The translations under genes and the position numbers were made by a program. Below are positions 13,740 through 26,670 of a DNA stretch of 64,000 bases, piece after piece. The stretch is taken from positions 67,449,331 to 67,513,330 of the forward strand of contig CM031878.1 of assembly GCA_018697195.1 (NCBI GenBank), in the 5' to 3' direction. Positions within the stretch are counted from its first letter, which is position 1. Each line of letters opens with the position of its first letter. The notes beneath the pieces are model-generated. The model was given only the letters and a program-made list of their open reading frames with translations, ran no database searches and had not been told where the DNA came from. The DNA comes from Certhia americana. Lineage: Eukaryota; Chordata; Aves; Passeriformes; Certhiidae.

Positions 13740-16700
13740 CTGATTATGCTTTTACGTAGTGGTGATAGGCTACTTACTTGATGGTAAGACAGAAATATTC
13801 CTGGTTCAAACTGTGATTTTAATTCTTTCCCACTAATTGTTGCATTAGCAAGCTCAATAATTTGATATAAATCATCTTTTTTTCAGGAGAAGAGCCTCAA
13901 TCTATTACAATTGCACAGCTAGAAATGATTGCCTACAGGTCAAGGGACTGCTTGCTATACTCTTATACCGATATCCTTAAGTGGTTCAAGAGACACTCTG
14001 TGATAATTAGATTCAGATTCTCTCAAATAAAAATGGGCCTTCTAGAGGGGACCAAAAAATATATTCATTTATTTTTGTAGTAAAATTGAAGAAGACACTG
14101 CATAAATATAAACAAATGTCCCCTTTTTTTCCTGTCTTGTTAAACAAAATGCAAAGCACTGAAAAAGAAATCTTCACAGAGGAAAAAATTACCTTATGAA
14201 AATAAAAGAGCAAGAGAGGAAACTCATGGAATGCTTAAGTATATGAGGGTAAAATTGGTGGACGCATAAACATCCTATAGTGTCCCTGCACAAATACACT
14301 CTGGTAATGATTCATCAAATGCTTATGTGCATGAGGAATTCCTACTGGATATAATGATTCTTACATGAAAAGCACTTACCTCTCTGACAAGAAAACCATC
14401 ACTGAATTAAGATGTAATGCTTAAACACAGGGGGAAAAAAGAAAATAAACTTTGATATGAGTATTGGGTCAACATTTTCAATAGCTCTTTAGCAGGTGCC
14501 AAAGAACTGAAGCAGACTGAGCAAATAAAAATACAGAGAAAGACAAACAACATTAACTTGACTTGAACTCCATCTACAGAGGGAATACTGTTAGCCAGGT
14601 TCTTACAGATTATGGGCAGATACATAGGGCTGTATACAGTCCATTCCTAATTAACAGGCTTTAGAAGCTCTTTGGGTGAACCAATTCTCATTGCTGCAAC
14701 AAATACCTGGGTATATAATCTATTAGGAAAAAAAGTAATTGCTTTTGTAACCAGCTGAAGAAAGTATTTCCTTCCTCAGTTGATATGTAAGTTAGTTGGA
14801 GCCACACTGGATCATAAATTACAGCTAGATACAGAGAAACCATTTCACTTATTCAATATTTTGCTCTTTCCAAGGGCTTTTTTGTGCTTTTTTCTTTATC
14901 AATGGTCAAGTGTTCTGATTTAATTCAGAGTATTTTTATTACATACTTGGCAAAAAATGCATACTTTTGTAACAGTCAATTGCAATTAGTTTACCAATTC
15001 CTTAAGAATTTAAAGGCAGATGTTCATTCTTATTTAATTCTGTGAGACTCTGTGTATCTAAACAAAGGGTGTTTCAAAATTTTGAAAATACTGGGATGTA
15101 TTCATTTTATTCATGGCAATTAGGTCACAGGCCAGACACCACAGCTCCAGAGCACTGGAGTACAGTTGGCAGCTGTTTCACAGCACAGAGTGCTTTCCTT
15201 CCTCTCCTGCATTGCATACCACACACATAAACAGCCTCCAAAATCAACGGGGTTGACTTTTCAGCTTGAATTTTGTGTGGCTCGATGGTACACCATGAAT
15301 ATTTAGTTACATAAATCAACAATGAATGCAATCACTAAATATCTCTCTCCTTTTGAACACACCTTCCATTGGAGGGAGCAAGTTGAAAAAGTATGCTGTG
15401 GGTTTGCACGCCTCTCTGTAAGAACTGAGCAAGCACCCTGTGGTGACAGCAGCTGCTGCTCTCTGCTGTAATGGGTATAGGCTTGGAAACACGGCTGGAG
15501 ACAGGACTACATCTGTGGCATCCAGAATTTTCATATCTTCAAGCACACATTCCCTTGCTCTCCCAGCACAGCCTGTTATGAGTCTTTTGAAAAACTGTTG
15601 TGCTGTCCTCCAAGAACAGATCACCCTTACATTTGTATTGTGGTTGTGCTCACTCACAATGAGGACTCCTATCAGTTCCACTACACTTAGAAGTGTTGAA
15701 GTGAGAACTGTATTTCAGCAGCCAGGTCCCCTAAAAAATGCACTCATCTGTGTTTCACTAGAAATTGCCAAGGAGAAGATACACCCATGTGTTAAAGTGC
15801 AGAGTTACATCTCAAACACAGGGCAGCTTCATCAAAATCTTATTAGAGACACAGAACGAGAGCAACACATACCCCCTGCCCTCAGAGCTATCTCTCTGGA
15901 TTCTGTCTCAGGCATTTTCCCAGACTGGCTTCTCTGGAACACCACCATCACTGGTCCTGTTATACAGTAACACTGTCTTTCATTTTCACCTGGTAACCTC
16001 AGTTTCCTTGATGACAAGTTTATCTTTCAAATTCCCCTAAAATAAACAGTCTTCTGTGCAAGCTTCCAGGCCTTGCCAAATCTTTAGTTTCCTTTGGAAG
16101 ACTCCCAGCACACAAATAATGCTGAATTAGGAGCAGTGAAGACTGAGTTTACTGAAGGATATTATAAAAAACTGCAGCTTGGCTAAACATTCCAGAATGT
16201 GGGAAACAATATCATATCAATGTGTATATATAAATGAAGCTGGATCTCTTTTTTTTTTAATTTTTATTTTTTTATTATTTATATTTCCAATTGGTAACTT
16301 CACATATATTTCTAAAAAAGAAAAAGGGATTCCTTTTTGACTCATAGCTGGCTTCACCAAACTTATGTAGTTGTAAGATCCCAGAAACTGTTTTTGATAG
16401 TGTTAGTGAGCCCCCAGCAGCACAGAATAGACCTTAACTTCAAATTATTTTACCAACTTTGTCATTGTGAGCAAAACACATTTCTTTCGCTGCCTTTGGG
16501 AAAGGGATTCATAAAGATATGGTTTGAAAAGCAGTATCGCCATCTTACAAAAATAATTCTTAAGTGCAAAAAACAGGGAGATTAGGCTGTGAGGAAGAAA
16601 GGCAAAGGACACCAGAGAGAAAAAACAAAGTTTAATGACAGACGGACATTTGAAAATGTTCATTTGCCTTCACTTGACCAAAAGTACACTATGAATCACT

Positions 16701-18424
16701 GCAAACTGTCTCAGCCATATTCTTACTGTATCTGCTACAGTAAAGAAGCTTAGCCTTTCCTCCATGTGTGCTGCTGTTTACATAATCAATTCTGACTGTT
16801 ATTTAATTATGTTAAATACAAACATTTCTTTATCAACTCATTTTCCAAAATATTCTGCCTAATTAGTCTCTCTCCAACACCACCTATTACTTTCTCTCTG
16901 TTTCTAAACATAAGTTTTCACAGCAAATGTTTCAAGAGGATGACAAGGGCAATTATCACTAGAACAATGCAGAACAAAGCTATGGTAATGGGAGGAACTG
17001 CAGTTCATTCACTGAGGTTCTGGCAGTGATGAAAGGAGTAAACTAAGCCTACCTTTATTTTATAGATAACAAAGCAATTACAGCATGTAAAGTAACACAG
17101 AAAAAATAATAATTTACTGGAAAACTGAGAGAACAGAAGGCTCTGAAAAATACAAAGGAAAGCACACTTGTATAAAAAATAATTCACTACATCAAAATTA
17201 TTATGAATAGGTGACATATAAAAAGTCTTGGGATGCATAGCAAATAAAGCCACTTTTACAAAAGGAAATACTGCTGATAGGGGGGGAAACAAAACAAACC
17301 CCCAAAACAACAGAAAAAAAAAACATAAGGATAAAAAAAAACACAAAAAAAATCACAGAAAGTAACAGAAGTGCTTTATTTAATCCTCCAAAGAGGTAAG
17401 TTTTTTGGTTTTTTTTTAATTGTCTATTTTATCCACTGAAAGCAAAATTTTGTTTGAGTAGGGGAAACACCTTGGATCCAGGGGCAGCCCATATACACAT
17501 AACTTTAGAATGGTGCACTCAGGTCACTTTGACAGGTTGGTGAAGATCATGATAAATGAAAAGTACCGTTGCACTATTGTTCTATAGCTGACAGATCTGT
17601 TCAGGATCTGTCAGAAAGGTAGATTAAAATTTCTTTTTTCTTCCTGCTCCAGAATGCATTCAAATGAAGGTCAGGAATGGAAAACTTCAGAGTGTATGAG
17701 CTGGAATGCTCAAATAGGGTTCCTATGTTGCCCTTCCTGCAAATTGGCCACCCACAGGTACCTCCACAAGATGTAAATTCTGGCAATAAAAACTGGTTAC
17801 ACATTCACATCATGTCATCTTGTCTTCTGATTTCAGCAATTTGGCCCATCTTAGAAACAGCTAGCAAATAAGTGAAAGACTTAGCAAGGAAAAAGCTTCT
17901 GCACTAGAAATTCAGTCAGATTAATCTGAAAGCCATGAAACACCACACTAAAATACAACATTTCCTAAGCTCATGTTTGGCAGCATAGCATGGCTTAAAA
18001 CCAAATTAAGAACATGTAAAACGAAAACTGAGGCTCCAAAACGACGAGTGCCTGCCTCAGATTCATGCAGTGAATAACCAAGACAGCCTCTGGTCCTTCT
18101 TGTGCAGTCAATCTATTGCCCTGCTCTGCATCCACTTCAAGTGCATTTGAGCAAACCTCTCTTGGAATTTCAAAATCTGTTAAAAAAAGACATCATTTCA
18201 TTGTCCTTCTGGGCTAGCATTGCCCATCCTTGCCTACAAGGAATTTCCTAATAATCCAAAACAGGTCAGTGGTACTTTCAATGGGAGATGGATGCCACAG
18301 ATGTGTATCTTCCTTATCTCCCTGGCACACAGTTCAGCATGAGCATCTACAGCCTGGAAAGCAGCATTAACCCCGTGCGCTAGGCTAAGGAGCCGAGGCT
18401 TTAAGCAGTGCTCCAGCAGATTAG
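13740..18424. other. Unique sequence with one GC-richer block, no gene supported
   Basis: The stretch from about 15100 to 16030 has clearly higher GC than its surroundings and long overlapping open frames on both strands (up to 176 codons on plus at 15440-15970). None resembles a known family, and no convincing paired splice sites bound them. Elsewhere there is a T-rich run near 16251-16280 and A-rich DNA near 17281-17352. A perfect donor (GAGAG then GTAAGT) on the minus strand near 14379 follows a strong pyrimidine tract, but the enclosed 40 bases are too short to judge. Confidence 0.5.
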
Positions 18425-18640
18425 GAGCAGGAGTAGGTGCCAAGTGACCTGGGTTTCCACCCTCTTTCTGAACTTGTTTTATTGCAGAGCATAACCTCTA
18501 CAAGTCTCAATTCTCACACTTGAAAAAGTCAGATAATTACACTTCTGTACCTCATGGGGACTCTGTGAAGTTTAAATTAATAATGTTTGCCAAGTGCTAT
18601 GTAAGTGCAAAGAATTATTAAGGTCACTCAGCATCAAAAA
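18425..18640 (+). mobile_element. Decayed tRNA-derived SINE (MIR/CORE-SINE-like)
   Basis: The segment runs in MIR-type order: 'tgacctgggtttcca' (tRNA-derived part), 'cctctacaagtctcaattc', 'ctgtacctcatggggactctgtgaagtttaaattaataat', then 'aagtgctatgtaagtgcaaag' and 'attatta'. These are the landmarks of an ancient amniote CORE-SINE. Sequence just right of it (about 18620-18660, 'aaggtcactcagc...gaatccaggg') resembles the reverse orientation of the same kind of element. It is old and diverged; subfamily and ends are uncertain. Confidence 0.6.
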
Positions 18641-18660
18641 GGGGACCAGAATCCAGGGTT

Positions 18661-20189
18661 TTATGGCTCTTGGCCCCATATATAAAACACAAGATTTTCC
18701 ACTCAAGTAGTTGTATTAAATAAATCCAGAGTTTCAGTTCTTTACTATTTAATATTTGAAATGTCTAGACAGCTGCTCATTCCAAAACTCATTTCTACAA
18801 AATGCATACATTTCCACTAAGCAAAATTGTACTCTTTTGGGCTGCCTAACTACTCACTAAGACATTTTCTGGCAGGTTAAGTAAGAATTTTTCTCCAGCA
18901 GTTCTATCCCATAAGCAAATTATTTTTATTAAGACATTAAATAAGAATAAACACAATGAAAAAAAAAAAAAAAGGATAATGCTTATAAGTAGAAAATAGA
19001 TGGAAGCTTATTTTTATTTACAAACCATTTTAGGAATATACCTATTGTTTTCTTTTTATTTTTATACTCAAAAAATTATGCTTTTTATTGGGTGGAAAGA
19101 AGAATGCAAGATTTTTCTCTGTTTATATTCATGTAAGCACTTGATCTTAGGAAAAAACAACTCATTAACAATCCTTAACTTCAAATTATGCCATTATAAA
19201 GAGAATTTAAACACAGTATAAATATGCCCTTAATAACATATTGGCCCATTCATTTGGGAGGCTCTTGGGGAAACACAAAGCTCAGGACTAATTTGTCATT
19301 CAAACTGGTTTACCACTAAGGGGAGGTGCCATACAAAGCTTTAGTATTACAAGACAAGATGATAGAATCAGTTGCTGTTTCCATGCTTTCTCTTCCAGAC
19401 ATTCAATGACAAGTAATTGTTTTCTAGAATGTGGTTTAAAAACTGGTAAAATTCTTATTATTATCCCTTCCAGTCACAATATGAACATTCTCGAAAACAG
19501 ATTCAGTTCACTCTTTTCCACAGTCTGGGTAGGAGAGATAAATTGTGAGTACACTTTAAAAAATTCTGCAGTGACAATGGACAATATTTAAAAGCAGTGA
19601 CTGTAATATGTTCTCCATACCACAGGAATCCAGTAAAATTTGCAAATATCAGACATCCAGGATAAATTTTCTGCAGAATAAATTGATTTCATATTTTAGC
19701 CTTTCTGCTAAAGAAATAGGAAGCATGCCTGGAAGTTCACAAATGAGATTACCCTCAGAACTTCATCCAGACTCTGCATATGTAAACCCAGGCTTTATTC
19801 TAACTTCTTTGTCTGGCATGAAAAAATATATGACAGTGATTTTAAAATAAAATACATCTTGTTTGTTTTCTTTGTTTGTCCCTTTGTTTCCTTGTTTTAT
19901 TCTGTGGGTGGTCCAGCATGAGGTTTGAATGGTGTCTTCCCCAATTCTCAATGGTATTCCCATTTTCAGTTTTAATTTTGAAGGTACAAGCTCATAAGAA
20001 TGAAAAACGCTGAGACTGACATTAGAAAGAAAAACGATATTTCTTCAAAATTTAAAGTCACAAAAGAAATCACACCAGTAGTGTTAAAGTTTATGCAAAC
20101 TTCTTATAGATAAAACAGTGCATGAAAATTTCTGGCATCACTGTTAGATCTATATACTAAATCTAAGATTTATTTTTATATTCCCTTCA
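18661..20189. other. AT-rich unique sequence
   Basis: No gene or recognised repeat apart from a poly(A) run at 18959-18974. Open frames at 19406-19850 are short and without recognisable domains. Confidence 0.55.
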
Positions 20190-20970
20190 TTGCCAAAATT
20201 ATGGAATGTTAAGGGTTGAAAGGGACCATAAAGATCATGGAGTTCCAAGCCCCACTGCAAAGGGCAAAGATATCTCCCACTTCAACAGGTTGATTTTAAA
20301 GACTGATCCAACCTGGCCTTGAACAGTGCCAGGGCTGGGACATCCACAACCTCCCAGGGTAGCCTGTTGCAGTGCCTCACCACCTTCACAGTGAAGAGTT
20401 TCTTCCTAATATCTGGCCTCTTTCAATTCATACCCACTACTCCTTATCCTATCGCTACAGATACTGATGATGAGTCCTTCTCCAGCTTCCCTGTAGGCCC
20501 CTTTCTGTTTCTGCTGAGGTTTCTGTGAGGTCTCCATGCAACCTTCTCTTTTCCAGCCTGAATAGATCCAACTTTGTTGGCCAGGCTCTGTAGGGGATGT
20601 GCTCCAGTCCTCTGGCCTCCTCTGTAATTGTTCCACCAGGTCCCTGTCCTTCCTGTGCTGGACCCCAGAGCTGGATGCAGGGTTCCAGGTGGGGTCTCAC
20701 CAGAGCAGAGAGGAGGGGCAGAATCCCCTCCCTCCCCTGCTGCCCATGGCGCTCTGGATGCAGCCCAGGACACCTTTGGCTTTCTGGGCTCATGGCCAGG
20801 TCATGCTGAGTTTTCCATCAACCATCTTTCCCGAGCCCAAGACCCCAAGTCTTTCCCAGGATCCCAAGTCTTTCCCCACAGGTTTTCTCTCAATCCCTTC
20901 TCCACCCAACCTGTGGTTGTGTCTGGGATCGTCACGACCCAGGTGCAATACATTGTGCTTTAATTTAATA
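20190..20970 (-). mobile_element. 5'-truncated CR1 LINE, minus strand
   Basis: Read on the plus strand this begins with the reversed CR1 3' end (about 20198: 'atggaatgttaagggttgaaagggacc') and then shows, in order, 'ccaacctggccttgaacagtg', 'gggacatccacaacc', 'tgcctcaccaccttcacagtgaagagtttcttcctaatatc', 'gtgctccagtcctctggcc', 'gatgcagcccaggac' and 'tttctgggctcatgg'. This covers the 3' UTR and the C-terminal end of ORF2. The GC jump against the flanks is sharp. The six overlapping open frames at 20319-20982 are products of this repeat and carry no intact reverse-transcriptase domain. Confidence 0.92.
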
Positions 20971-22885
20971 AATTTAAGATAATAGCTAATAAATATTCAA
21001 ACAAAAAATTCCATCTGGAAAACAATATTATTACTAATACTATTGGGCAAAATGTTCACTTTAAAGAAAAATGCACAGAAATAAGGTTACCCTGAACCCT
21101 GCTCTTTCACCAATAGTTTTAAAAATGAATCAGCAGCAGCTGTTGGAAAAATTAAATTAATTTGAAAATGAGAATGCAAAAATATATAAATGTTAGCTTA
21201 AACCAACTCTACTGGAAGGAAAATTTTGCCAGCATTGTATCCAGGCTGTCCTTGCTGATGAAATATAAAGCTGTACTACTTTCTATGAAGCTGGAAGGAA
21301 GGACAATAATTTAAACTGTAACCTTACATCCATCTTTGAAACAACCAGAATTTGTGATGAAGACAGCCATTTGAATTTTTTTTTTGCTTTCTGGAATAAA
21401 ACTATTAGAAGGAATATCTCATCTATTTCAGGTTATGAACAATACCATTATTCAAAGGTTTAACTTCACATTTCTGTTCACTTTGTAAGTCAGGTTGGAA
21501 AGTTCCTGACCACAAAACCCACACAGTCCTCAAGTCTTCTAGACTGACAGTGGATTAACATATTTCCCATAATGTAGCTCTCCTTTAACAGGCAGAATGA
21601 CCTGTTTCTGAAGTGGTGAGAAGGAAGAACCATTTAAGGTCTATCTGATTAACCAGATACCTTACAGTGAATATTTTTCATCAGCTGCAGAGATGAAGTG
21701 AAATTCAAAACTCCTTGTGGTGCATTTTTTTTTTCTGAACTTCTCCGATTTCATCCTCAAACAGGAATACTTCAACCTTGCAAGATGAATGTAAATTATT
21801 TTGATAATGTCACAGTAAAATAAAAGCTACATGCTTAAAATCAGCTTGGTGAAAATAACAAGAAGTGCCACATATAGCAATGCCTGACATGTTGTGCTCA
21901 TCAATCTATTAGTCCCAGGGAGACTGTATCTTTAAACAAGGAAGCATTTCAGTTTCAGTGTATTGTCTGGTTCCTGTCTCCTTCCACATTCTGTATGTCA
22001 GCTCTGTAACTATTACTTGAGCTAATCTAAAAGAAATAACCTACCTATTCAGGAGAAGTCTGAACATTTCACGTAAGATTACATTTCTTCCTTTCCATGT
22101 CAGGAGCGATAAGCAAACCCAATACCCTGAGCAAAGAAATGATAATTCAAAGAGAAAGAAAATACTCTTGACATTTTAACAATAACAAGTTATTAATATA
22201 ATTCACTTCAGTTGAAAGAAAGTAGAATACATTTACAATGCAACTGAATAAAGGTTAAGTGTATTTTGTGTTTTGCTCTGCATTAAATATAAATATCTGT
22301 CATATCAAATCCTAGACTAGTTGTAAGCACCCTCTTAAATCCATGTTTCTAGAAGTAAAGAAAGCAATTTAAAATACCATTTTTACAAATGACAAAACCC
22401 AAATCAGGCAAACCCCATATGGAATAGCTCAAGAAATCTAACATTGTTATTCTGAGAATTGTTCTCCACACACTGGGAACATCACAATCTCTTTAATAAA
22501 ATTGGTGCTGTTGAGATACAGTACCCTGGCAGCATCTCACTAAGGACCAGTTTCCCAAAATAAAGGACTATAAAGCAGACTTGTGTCTTCCTTTTCCTTG
22601 CTTGTCTCATGTTATCCCTTCCATATTCCCCTCTATGAAAATCATATATTTTTATATAAGAGAATATTTAACCAACAAAAACAAACACTGGAGACTTCTT
22701 CATAAGAGTTTTTAAAGGTACATACTGTATTATAAAAGTACAAGACAAAATCCAAACATAGTTAGTAAAAAATCCAGTGTCATTCTCTCCCAATTGTAAA
22801 TTTATTAGCACAGTAAGTCTGAAGAAAGCATTAATTTCTGAAGACAGCACTGGCTTCTGTACATTTGGGATCAAAGACAAATTAC
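20971..22885. other. AT-rich unique sequence
   Basis: No gene, RNA gene or recognisable repeat seen. Confidence 0.55.
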
Positions 22886-23011
22886 CAGAACTGTCTACTT
22901 TCACCAGTGGCGTCTTTGCTCTTTCCTGGGACACTTTCAAGAAAGCATTTGTAATGTCTTTTCTTTCTTGTAAAGCTAAGGTCAAACACTGTCCCCCAAA
23001 GGTAAGAATCT
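22886..23011 (-). CDS. Candidate internal exon, unrecognised protein
   Basis: On the minus strand a good acceptor (TTGCTTCCCTTCCATTTCAG, AG at 23013-23012) precedes a frame open for 41 codons with protein-like composition, including LALQERKDITNAFLKVSQER, followed by a moderate donor (TTCTG then GTAATT at 22885-22884). The frame continues open beyond the donor to 22668. The exon would enter with two bases completing a codon and leave with one. Its entry phase fits the exit phase of the candidate at 28533-28621. The plus strand also has an excellent donor here (CCAAAG then GTAAGA, GT at 23002-23003), so a plus-strand exon (about 22814-23001) is an alternative. Function unknown; chance is possible. 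Confidence 0.3.
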
Positions 23012-24942
23012 CTGAAATGGAAGGGAAGCAATGGACTTTAGGCTGGCTTCCCTCTACAGTTTCTTTATTAAATAGACCACCAGTGGTAGAATAGTTCTTT
23101 CCTGATGCTAGAAGATATGATTATCTCTAGCAAGAGTCACTATTTTGAAAGAAAACCCAAATAATGAAAAACAAATTCTCCACTTTTCAGGAATTTTACA
23201 CTGTTCAGGATTTGGGGATATAACCTACCCTCCCACTCTACTTAGGATGCATACTCCAGCCAGTAAAGTTCTTCACAGCCAGGGACCAAACTCCTCTTTC
23301 TACTATTTGCTACAGTGCTTAGAAATATATACAAGGTTGCCTACATAGATACTAGCTACTGAATGTATCACCTTTGTCCCCTACACCCTAATCAGGCACT
23401 AACAAATGAGTGGGCGAAACAAAATAAAGGGTATTTGTCAGGAGCATTTCCGTTTTTCTAACATGCTTTCTTTCAAAAGCTCAAAAGTACTTGGCAGATG
23501 TGATGTGCAAAAAATTCTTTACAGAAGCTGGAAGCTCTCAGAGTCAGAAGAAGGAAGGACACATGAAAGATATTGATGTGCAGAAGTGTTCTTCATTTGA
23601 AAGGAATTAAATGGAGAAAGCTGAGGAGGGAAATAGACAACAAGGAATAACAAAAAAGGATGCAGAGGGTAAAGAAGAATTAAAACAAAAAAATAAGAGT
23701 TAATGAGAAGTTCAGCTGCAAATTGATTCAATATAAAATTATACAAAGGCAATTAGAAAAGCACGTTTAGTCTGTAAATGGAACACACAGCTTTTCTGTT
23801 TTCACATTAGAAAGGCCATTCCAGCATCAATAACAGATACACATTTAGATACTTTACTGCGGTGAGAAAACATATCTTTACAACAAGGGGAAGGTTATAT
23901 ATAAGGCAAGAAGTGTAGCCAGTTCCTGCAAAGGACATATGTATCTTGTGTGTTGCAGCTCTAAGCAAAGTAGAAACTTGCAACACTGATGATATTTGCA
24001 AGGTTTTAGAAGTCACTAGCTCTGTTCAGAAAACATCTGCAGAAACCAGCTGTACATGGACAATGACAAAGACTAAAGAGAAAACAAGACAATAAATTTT
24101 TCCTTTAAATCTGTGATAACAACCTCAAAGGGTGCTGAACAGACACTTTTTACTGGGAAAAAGACACATAAAATTTCTGCAACAGAAGTAAAAGTGGATG
24201 TCTAGAAAGTAGAAGAAACATAAAAGGAAGGAATACATGCAAAGGAAGCGAATTCACTGAGGAATGCAACAAGACAGCTAAAATAGATACCAGCTTAGAG
24301 GAATAATCTTCAGCTCCATGTCTGCCTCTGCTGGTTCCTGTGAAGTAAAAAACCCAAGACTGAAAACAAATCCAGCTCACTTCCCTACCACAGAAGCAGA
24401 ACGGGCTCCCTGTGAGCACAGCAGCTTTCCTGCATGGATGGCACAGTAGTAGAGCAGCAGGAAGTTTGCAAGAGAAGGGGGTGTGAAAAGGTCTACTTAG
24501 CTATTCCTCACTCTTCAGGACACTTCCATAGGGAATGTCCTCTGTATCTTTTTGACCTCAAAGTGGGTATTAAACTCTCCATTTATTAAAAGTCCTATGA
24601 CTAAAAGAAAATGATCAAACACATGTTAAGCAGTTGCAGCTGAGACAGCATATTTCCTTTTAGATTTGCCTACAAAGAGAATTTAAATAATATACAGCAA
24701 CATGGCAGTTTAACTCTTGCCATGAAGATTAAGGGGATGACCTCAATTTCCCTCACACTCATCTGGGACTCTGGCCTTTGGGCTAGTTAGTTCTGTCACA
24801 GTCATGCTGTGAAGTTTCTCTAAACTGCATTGTGGGTTTCTAGTTGAAAGAAAATACCTTTAGGAATAAAATAGCTCTTTAAAATTAGTGAATAAAAGGC
24901 CTTAATTAAAATGCACACCTTTAGTTATTGCAAATCAATAGG

Positions 24943-25066
24943 TAGAGCTCTAAGAAAGAGAGCTTTTTAGGTCTTCTTTGAGACCTAAGAAATTACTTTT
25001 AAAACTGTTTTAAAATATTCTTTTCTTTAAAGAACTGTATAAAAGAATTTTAAGTTCTTTAAAGAA
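24943..25066. repeat. Cluster of perfect short inverted repeats
   Basis: Three independent palindromes lie within 124 bases: TAGAGCTCTA at 24943-24952; TTAGGTCT and AGACCTAA (8-bp arms, 6-base loop) at 24967-24988; and TTCTTTAAAGAACT with AGTTCTTTAAAGAA (14-bp arms, 16-base loop) at 25023-25066. The inner TTCTTTAAAGAA is itself palindromic, so it is present twice. They could be cruciform-prone DNA or paired protein-binding sites; no known family is recognised. Confidence 0.7.
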
Positions 25067-26651
25067 TTAAAAAAAAATTCCAAATAATCATACTAGCTAT
25101 ATTACCTACTCATATAATATATACTCATATAATCTCCCAGTGTATGTTTTTAATATGTTCAAAAAAGACTTTTTTTCAAGTGCCTCACACTCAATTCAAG
25201 AAAAATTTCAATTTTAGGAAAGTACAACACAATATGAGTCTAAAATCTATTAAAGCTTGTGTTTTGTTGCGTAGGAGAAATGCAGTGGCAGTCAATATGC
25301 ACAACTGGTGACAGGAAAGACACTCAAGAAAGATGTTTCTGACTTAGAAAATAGTTAAAAGTGTTGCTGCTTCTTCATCAACTAAACAGGCTAAAAGTTC
25401 TGATGTAAGCCTGATGTATTGAAGCAGATTTATAAGCACTTTGAATGATATGATTAAAAGTGACAGAAAAAAAACCCACCCTGGTAACAAGAAAATAAGA
25501 GGTACTACTAACTCCTAAGAGAATTATGAAGAAAAGTAGTTGTTTCATCACAATTTTGCCATTTTCCTTATACAGAAACAATGGGCATGAAAGAACACAG
25601 AAAAAACAATATTCACATTTGCATAAACTAAGGTATTATTAAAAATTGCAATTTCCTATTTAGAACCTCTGCGTATTTTGTTTAAGGAGTGGCGATAGAT
25701 CTAGATGATGGAAATACATCTGGAGATTGCATTGTCAAAACAAAATATTTTCTTGAAAATACATTTATATGAAAACTCTAAACCTAACATTCAGATATAC
25801 CAAACTTATATAAAAGAGGACAGCATTTTTGCTACAATTTATCATAAATATATCCCAATCAATTTTAATTTATTATTTGGTCTTTATCTACTCACAACTG
25901 CTGGATCATGTTAATGATGTTCTTTTAAGGTCACAAGAGAAATCTAACCAGCTGGCTGTGCTCTACATAAGGGTTGAATCAGTGTTATCAGATTGCAGTA
26001 AAAAAACTGGCCCAGACCTGAGCACAGAACAAGAATAAAATCTGTTTCTTATCATAATTCTTCGTAAACCATTTGTTGACTTTTGTTTGATGAGTTAACT
26101 CTAAGGCATGAAAGAGCTAAACCATGAATACTACAAGCTTGTAATTTAAATTCTTTTTTAATCTCCAAAAGCATAAACAATTATATTGAAAGCTTTTCAT
26201 AATGCAGTAAAGATGTTCTCCAAGAATCACTATTAACAAAGAAAACTCTCTGCCACTAATGACTTTAATACTATCTAATGTTATGTATTTTCATCATCAA
26301 GCAGAGTGTCTTTTTATTTGCTAGGAGGTAGACTGCATCAGTTCACCCAGAAAGCACTCAGCATAAACATCCTTCCAGAAAAACTGAGTGTACACTTCAT
26401 TTTAGGGTGTTCATACCAGCAGTAAAGTGTGATAACTCAGGCTAGCATGTCATTGCTCACTTCAAACCAGCTAATTGACAGTTGTACCAGGGAAATATTA
26501 TCAGCTGGCCAAAAACATGAGCAGAAGACACATCCTTCTGACACAGGAAACAAGTGCAAGCCTGTGTTTTGCCATGTAATGTTACAGCTAAGCTTCCTGG
26601 AGGTGGTTAACTTTAAATTAGGATGGTGTCTGCAAGAGACAAAGTGACGTT

Positions 26652-26670
26652 AAAAAAAAAAAAAAAAAAA
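26652..26670. repeat. Poly(A) run of 19
   Basis: Uninterrupted A19 following GACGTT. No recognisable retroposed sequence lies upstream. Confidence 0.85.

Noticed and set aside
15440..15970. 176-codon plus-strand frame, longest uninterrupted frame free of N and recognised repeat
   Set aside because: No recognisable domain or homologous motif, a competing frame on the other strand, no supporting promoter or splice context; kept only as an unexplained GC-richer block.
20319..20982. Several frames of 69-127 codons on both strands
   Set aside because: All are translations of a truncated CR1; no intact reverse-transcriptase motif.
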